Source: Psychroserpens sp041224425 (lineage in GTDB: Bacteria > Bacteroidota > Bacteroidia > Flavobacteriales > Flavobacteriaceae). From it: DNA of 64,000 nucleotides. Of the stretch, positions 60,854 through 64,000 are shown one piece after another. The notes beneath the pieces were generated by a model. That model did not search any database and had not been told where the DNA came from. It saw nothing but the letters and a program-made list of their open reading frames with translations. The position numbers were made by a program, and so were the translations under genes. Numbering within the stretch: the stretch's first letter is position 1; the number at the start of each line of letters is the position of its first letter. The DNA is taken from contig NZ_JBGFGL010000080.1 in NCBI RefSeq assembly GCF_041224425.1, positions 1 through 64,000 on the forward strand, read 5' to 3'.

Positions 60854-62420
60854 AATTATAAGAATTGGAACTCGTGATAGTGAACTCGCGCTATGGCAAG
60901 CCAAAACCGTTCAGTCGCTTCTTGAGCAATCTGGATATAAAACGCAACTTGTTCCTGTAAAATCCACAGGTGATTTAGTACTCAACAAACCAATTTATGA
61001 ACTTGGAATTACTGGTGTTTTTACAAAAACATTGGACATTGCCATGCTTAATGAGGAAATTGATATTGCGGTTCATTCGCTTAAAGATGTGCCTACTGCT
61101 TTACCAAAAGGCATTGTTCAAGCAGCAGTGATAAAACGTGGCAATGTTAAGGACTGTTTGGTGTTTAAAAAAAATGAAGAGTTCTTATCCCAACGTGATG
61201 CTGTTATTGCCACAGGAAGCCTAAGACGTCGTGCCCAATGGCTGAATCGGTATCCAACCCATACTTTAGTTGACCTAAGAGGCAATGTCAATTCGAGATT
61301 ACAAAAGCTTGAGGACAATGATTGGAATGCTGCTATTTTTGCTGCTGCCGGATTGGGAAGAATCAACCTTCGTCCAGAAAATACCATCAATTTAGATTGG
61401 ATGATTCCTGCTCCTGCCCAAGGCGCAATTATGATTACAGCTCTTGAAAGCGATCAGGAAATTATAGCAGCTTGCTCAGAGATTAATGATAAGGAAACCG
61501 AAATATGTACCTCTATCGAACGTGAGTTCTTACAACGTTTGGAAGGTGGATGTTCAGCTCCAATTGGTGCTTTGGCGTATGTTAAAAATGAAGAGCTTCA
61601 TTTTCAAGGCGTGTTATTAAGTCTTGACGGCACCAAGAAAATTGAAGTTCAGAAAACAGTTGCACTTGGCAAACATGATAACTTGGCTGAATTTTGTGCC
61701 AATTATATTATCGAACGTGGAGGAAAGCGTTTAATGGATACTATTAAATCTGGTTCAAAAGAAGTAAACGTCTATTCTACGAAAACACTTTCCAATAGTC
61801 AAAAGCAATTGTTTCATAACGATGTGGTTGTGGAAAGCTCTGATTTTGTCAAGATCAATTTTAATAGAATGACGCCAAGAGTGTTAAAGCCATTTCCAAA
61901 GCATGTGATTATTACGAGTAAAAACGCTGTGGAAGCTTTATTGATGAATTTCGACAAAAGCGAACTACAATTTGAAAACATTTATTGTGTTGGACGAAGA
62001 ACCAAACGTTTGATAGAGCGAAAAATCGGCCCTGTAAAACACACTGCAAATAACTCCAAACAATTGGCAGAATACTTAACGCAACAGTTGGATTCGAAAA
62101 CCGTAACCTACTTCTGTAGTGATATTCGTCTTGATGAATTGCCAAGCATTTTAAAAGATAATGGCATAGACGTTACCGAAGTGATTGCATACGACACCAA
62201 ATTTGATGGTGTTGAGGTTGGTTCTTCTGTCAAAGGTGTTATGTTTTTTAGCCCTTCTACAGTGAAAAGTTATAAGCAAAAAAATGGCAATGATATCATT
62301 GCTTATTGTATTGGTGAAACCACGGCAACAGAAGCTAAAAGACATTTTGAGAATATTAAAGTAGCTAAACTCCCAACGGTGGAAAGCGTTATTGAATTGG
62401 TAAACGAAGATTATATTTAG
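60846..62420 (+). CDS. hemC-hemD: Fused hydroxymethylbilane synthase and uroporphyrinogen-III synthase
   Basis: The 524-residue protein joins two enzymes. Residues 1-~300 are porphobilinogen deaminase: GTRDSELALWQA, ELGITGVFTKTLD, HSLKDVPT, and Cys236 in EGGCSAPIGAL for the dipyrromethane cofactor. Residues ~305-524 are a HemD domain with low sequence conservation (VIITSKNAVEALL, GVMFFSPSTVKSY, CIGETTATEAKRH). Together they turn porphobilinogen into uroporphyrinogen III. The fusion should pass the unstable hydroxymethylbilane directly. It follows hemA by overlap and precedes hemE by 1 bp. Confidence 0.95.
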   Translation: MPKIIRIGTRDSELALWQAKTVQSLLEQSGYKTQLVPVKSTGDLVLNKPIYELGITGVFTKTLDIAMLNEEIDIAVHSLKDVPTALPKGIVQAAVIKRGNVKDCLVFKKNEEFLSQRDAVIATGSLRRRAQWLNRYPTHTLVDLRGNVNSRLQKLEDNDWNAAIFAAAGLGRINLRPENTINLDWMIPAPAQGAIMITALESDQEIIAACSEINDKETEICTSIEREFLQRLEGGCSAPIGALAYVKNEELHFQGVLLSLDGTKKIEVQKTVALGKHDNLAEFCANYIIERGGKRLMDTIKSGSKEVNVYSTKTLSNSQKQLFHNDVVVESSDFVKINFNRMTPRVLKPFPKHVIITSKNAVEALLMNFDKSELQFENIYCVGRRTKRLIERKIGPVKHTANNSKQLAEYLTQQLDSKTVTYFCSDIRLDELPSILKDNGIDVTEVIAYDTKFDGVEVGSSVKGVMFFSPSTVKSYKQKNGNDIIAYCIGETTATEAKRHFENIKVAKLPTVESVIELVNEDYI

Positions 62421-62421
62421 G

Positions 62422-63447
62422 ATGATAAAAAATGATTTGTTTTTACGAGCCTTAAAAGGTGAAACTGTTGAGCGTCCACCCGTTTGGATGATGCGTCAAG
62501 CAGGACGTTATTTACCTGAATTCATGGAAATCAAGGCTAAATATGATTTCTTTACAAGGTGCCAAACACCAGAACTGGCCAGTGAAATTACGGTTCAACC
62601 GATTCGACGTTATGGTATGGATGCGGCCATCTTATTCAGTGATATCTTGGTGATTCCTCAAGCCATGGATATTGAGGTTTTGATGAAGCCTAATGTTGGC
62701 CCTTTCCTTCCTCAACCTGTTCGCACCCAAAAAGATGTCGATAATGTAATAGTTCCTGATGTCAAAGACCGATTGAATTACGTATATGAAGCCATTAAGG
62801 CGACAAAAGAAAAACTCAACAACGAAATTCCTTTAATCGGATTTGCTGGTTCACCATGGACGATTTTGTGTTATTGCGTTCAAGGGCAAGGCAGCAAAAA
62901 TTTTGATAAAGCCAAGGAATTTTGTTTTACTAATCCTGTGGCTGCGCATCAACTGCTTCAAAAAATTACTGATACTACCATTGCCTATTTAAAGGAAAAA
63001 GTAAAGGCTGGTTGCAATGCCGTTCAGGTTTTTGATTCTTGGGGAGGCATGTTATCTCCTGTGGATTATCAAGAATTTTCTTGGCAATACATCCAACAAA
63101 TCATTGATGCTTTAAAAGATGAAACACCTGTTATAGCCTTTGGAAAAGGTTGTTGGTTTGCCTTAAGTGATATGGCAAAATCCGGCGCTTCTGCTTTGGG
63201 TGTTGACTGGACCTGCTCACCAAAAAATGCACGTTATTTAACTGGTGGAAACATTACCTTACAAGGAAACTTTGACCCAACGCGATTGTTCTCGCCTCCT
63301 TCAGAAATCAAAAAGATGGTCCATCAAATGATTGATGAATTTGGAAAGGATAAATATATTGTCAATCTTGGACATGGTATTCTACCCAATATTCCGCTCG
63401 ATCATGCGAAAGCATTTATTGATGCTGTGAAGGAATATGGAAGCTAA
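62422..63447 (+). CDS. hemE: Uroporphyrinogen decarboxylase
   Basis: The 341-residue protein has the UroD signatures PPVWMMRQAGRYLPE at the start (catalytic Arg and Asp region), GFAGSPWTILCY, VQVFDSWGG and NLGHGILPN. It decarboxylates uroporphyrinogen III to coproporphyrinogen III. Third gene of hemA-hemCD-hemE, followed after 14 bp by an EI24-domain protein. Confidence 0.97.
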   Translation: MIKNDLFLRALKGETVERPPVWMMRQAGRYLPEFMEIKAKYDFFTRCQTPELASEITVQPIRRYGMDAAILFSDILVIPQAMDIEVLMKPNVGPFLPQPVRTQKDVDNVIVPDVKDRLNYVYEAIKATKEKLNNEIPLIGFAGSPWTILCYCVQGQGSKNFDKAKEFCFTNPVAAHQLLQKITDTTIAYLKEKVKAGCNAVQVFDSWGGMLSPVDYQEFSWQYIQQIIDALKDETPVIAFGKGCWFALSDMAKSGASALGVDWTCSPKNARYLTGGNITLQGNFDPTRLFSPPSEIKKMVHQMIDEFGKDKYIVNLGHGILPNIPLDHAKAFIDAVKEYGS

Positions 63448-63461
63448 TCACGTACGTTAGT

Positions 63462-64000
63462 ATGATTAATAATGTTTTAAAAGGTATTCAAGCATATTCA
63501 GGAGCATTGGCTTTGATTTCAAAGTTGAAGCTATGGAAATACTTTTTTGTTCCTATCATCATCAGTATCATTACTGCTGCTATTATTGGGTTCTCAGCTT
63601 ACGGATTGTCAGATAATATCGGGCGCTTTATTTCAAAAATTTGGGTTTGGGAATTTGGCAAGGAAACATTCACTGCCATTTCCTCATTTATTGGAGCTAT
63701 TGTCATTTTAGCAATCGGACTCATTTTGTATAAGCATATCATCATGGCGTTGTCGGCTCCATTTATGAGTCCTGTGTCCGAAAAAATTGAAGCGCACTTC
63801 ACTGGAGTAAAAACACACTATCATAGAAACACCACATTTCAGGAACAACTTTGGAGAGGTATTCGCATTAACATGAGAAACCTAGGAAGAGAACTACTTT
63901 TGACCCTTCCTATTTTACTTCTGAAGTTCATTCCAATCATTAATATTTTTTCAACAGTATTATTGTTTTTGGTTCAAGCCTATTATGCTGGATTTGGAAA
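63462..64000 (+). CDS. EI24 domain membrane protein (cut by window edge)
   Basis: An ORF opens at the ATG 63462-63464, 14 bp after the hemE stop, and runs off the window with no stop. The visible ~179 residues hold several hydrophobic segments (YFFVPIIISIITAAIIGF, AIVILAIGLILY, LLLTLPILLLKFIPIINIF) and the phrase LSAPFMSPVSEKIE, typical of EI24/CysZ-like membrane proteins. The position after hemE suggests it belongs to the same operon. Function not known; not a recognised heme enzyme. Confidence 0.8.
   Translation, partial: MINNVLKGIQAYSGALALISKLKLWKYFFVPIIISIITAAIIGFSAYGLSDNIGRFISKIWVWEFGKETFTAISSFIGAIVILAIGLILYKHIIMALSAPFMSPVSEKIEAHFTGVKTHYHRNTTFQEQLWRGIRINMRNLGRELLLTLPILLLKFIPIINIFSTVLLFLVQAYYAGFG

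Overview
The window is AT-rich chromosomal DNA from a member of the Flavobacteriaceae (Bacteroidota), most likely marine. Four things point there. Many genes have the Bacteroidota -7 promoter element TAnnTTTG, and Shine-Dalgarno sites are almost absent. Two secreted proteins end in type IX secretion (Por) sorting domains. The class I ribonucleotide reductase carries its ATP-cone on the radical subunit, an arrangement described in Leeuwenhoekiella. The heme, Feo and metal-efflux genes have flavobacterial architectures. I see no phage, insertion sequence, CRISPR array or plasmid gene. One tRNA gene (Asn) is present.

Layout. 1-5.4 kb: the start of a secreted protein, an EEP-family hydrolase, HflX, an M13 zinc-peptidase lipoprotein and a small lipoprotein. 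5.5-7.8 kb: an SDR-type threonine dehydrogenase and a lipoprotein behind a perfect 11-bp inverted repeat. 7.8-12.5 kb: a three-gene module of ECF sigma factor, membrane/TPR protein (probable anti-sigma) and an exported, membrane-anchored TPR-CHAT caspase-like protein. 12.5-16.7 kb: a 1409-residue T9SS surface protein with an exact 549-bp repeat and an 80-residue HYR-like repeat. 17-20.1 kb: nrdB and nrdA. 20.1-23.7 kb: tRNA-Asn, an RseP-type site-2 protease and a secreted M1 aminopeptidase. 23.7-27 kb: a Sco protein, feoA, feoB and a 47-codon FeoB-associated Cys-rich protein. 27-29 kb: an S9 peptidase.

29.1-40.5 kb is metal homeostasis. A His-rich exported protein, a CusA/CzcA pump fused to its own outer-membrane factor, and a membrane-fusion lipoprotein form an efflux set. 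A DtxR/MntR-type repressor with a palindromic operator at its transcription start heads an operon with an outer-membrane barrel, a Mn-type binding lipoprotein, an ABC ATPase and two permeases. Both permeases carry C-terminal winged-helix-like domains.

40.5-44.4 kb is a tight five-gene leftward operon: a TerB/J-domain protein, a one-TM protein, a 53-residue DksA-like fragment, an ECF sigma factor and a membrane anti-sigma-like protein with a TonB-C-like domain. With the CHAT locus, it is the best candidate here for an undescribed signalling system. 44.5-49.3 kb: bacilliredoxin, PlsC, an HD hydrolase, an AraC regulator, a duplicated-domain secreted protein and a radical SAM protein. 49.4-58.4 kb (leftward): crotonase, NtrY-like kinase, HemJ-type oxidase, a BNR/sortilin-like secreted protein, a MATE exporter, ferrochelatase and a small secreted protein. 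58.5-64 kb: an AraC regulator divergent from hemA, a hemC-hemD fusion, hemE and the start of an EI24-domain protein. Heme synthesis is therefore represented by hemA, C, D, E, H and probably J within 13 kb.

All functions are read from motifs and gene order; no database search was possible.
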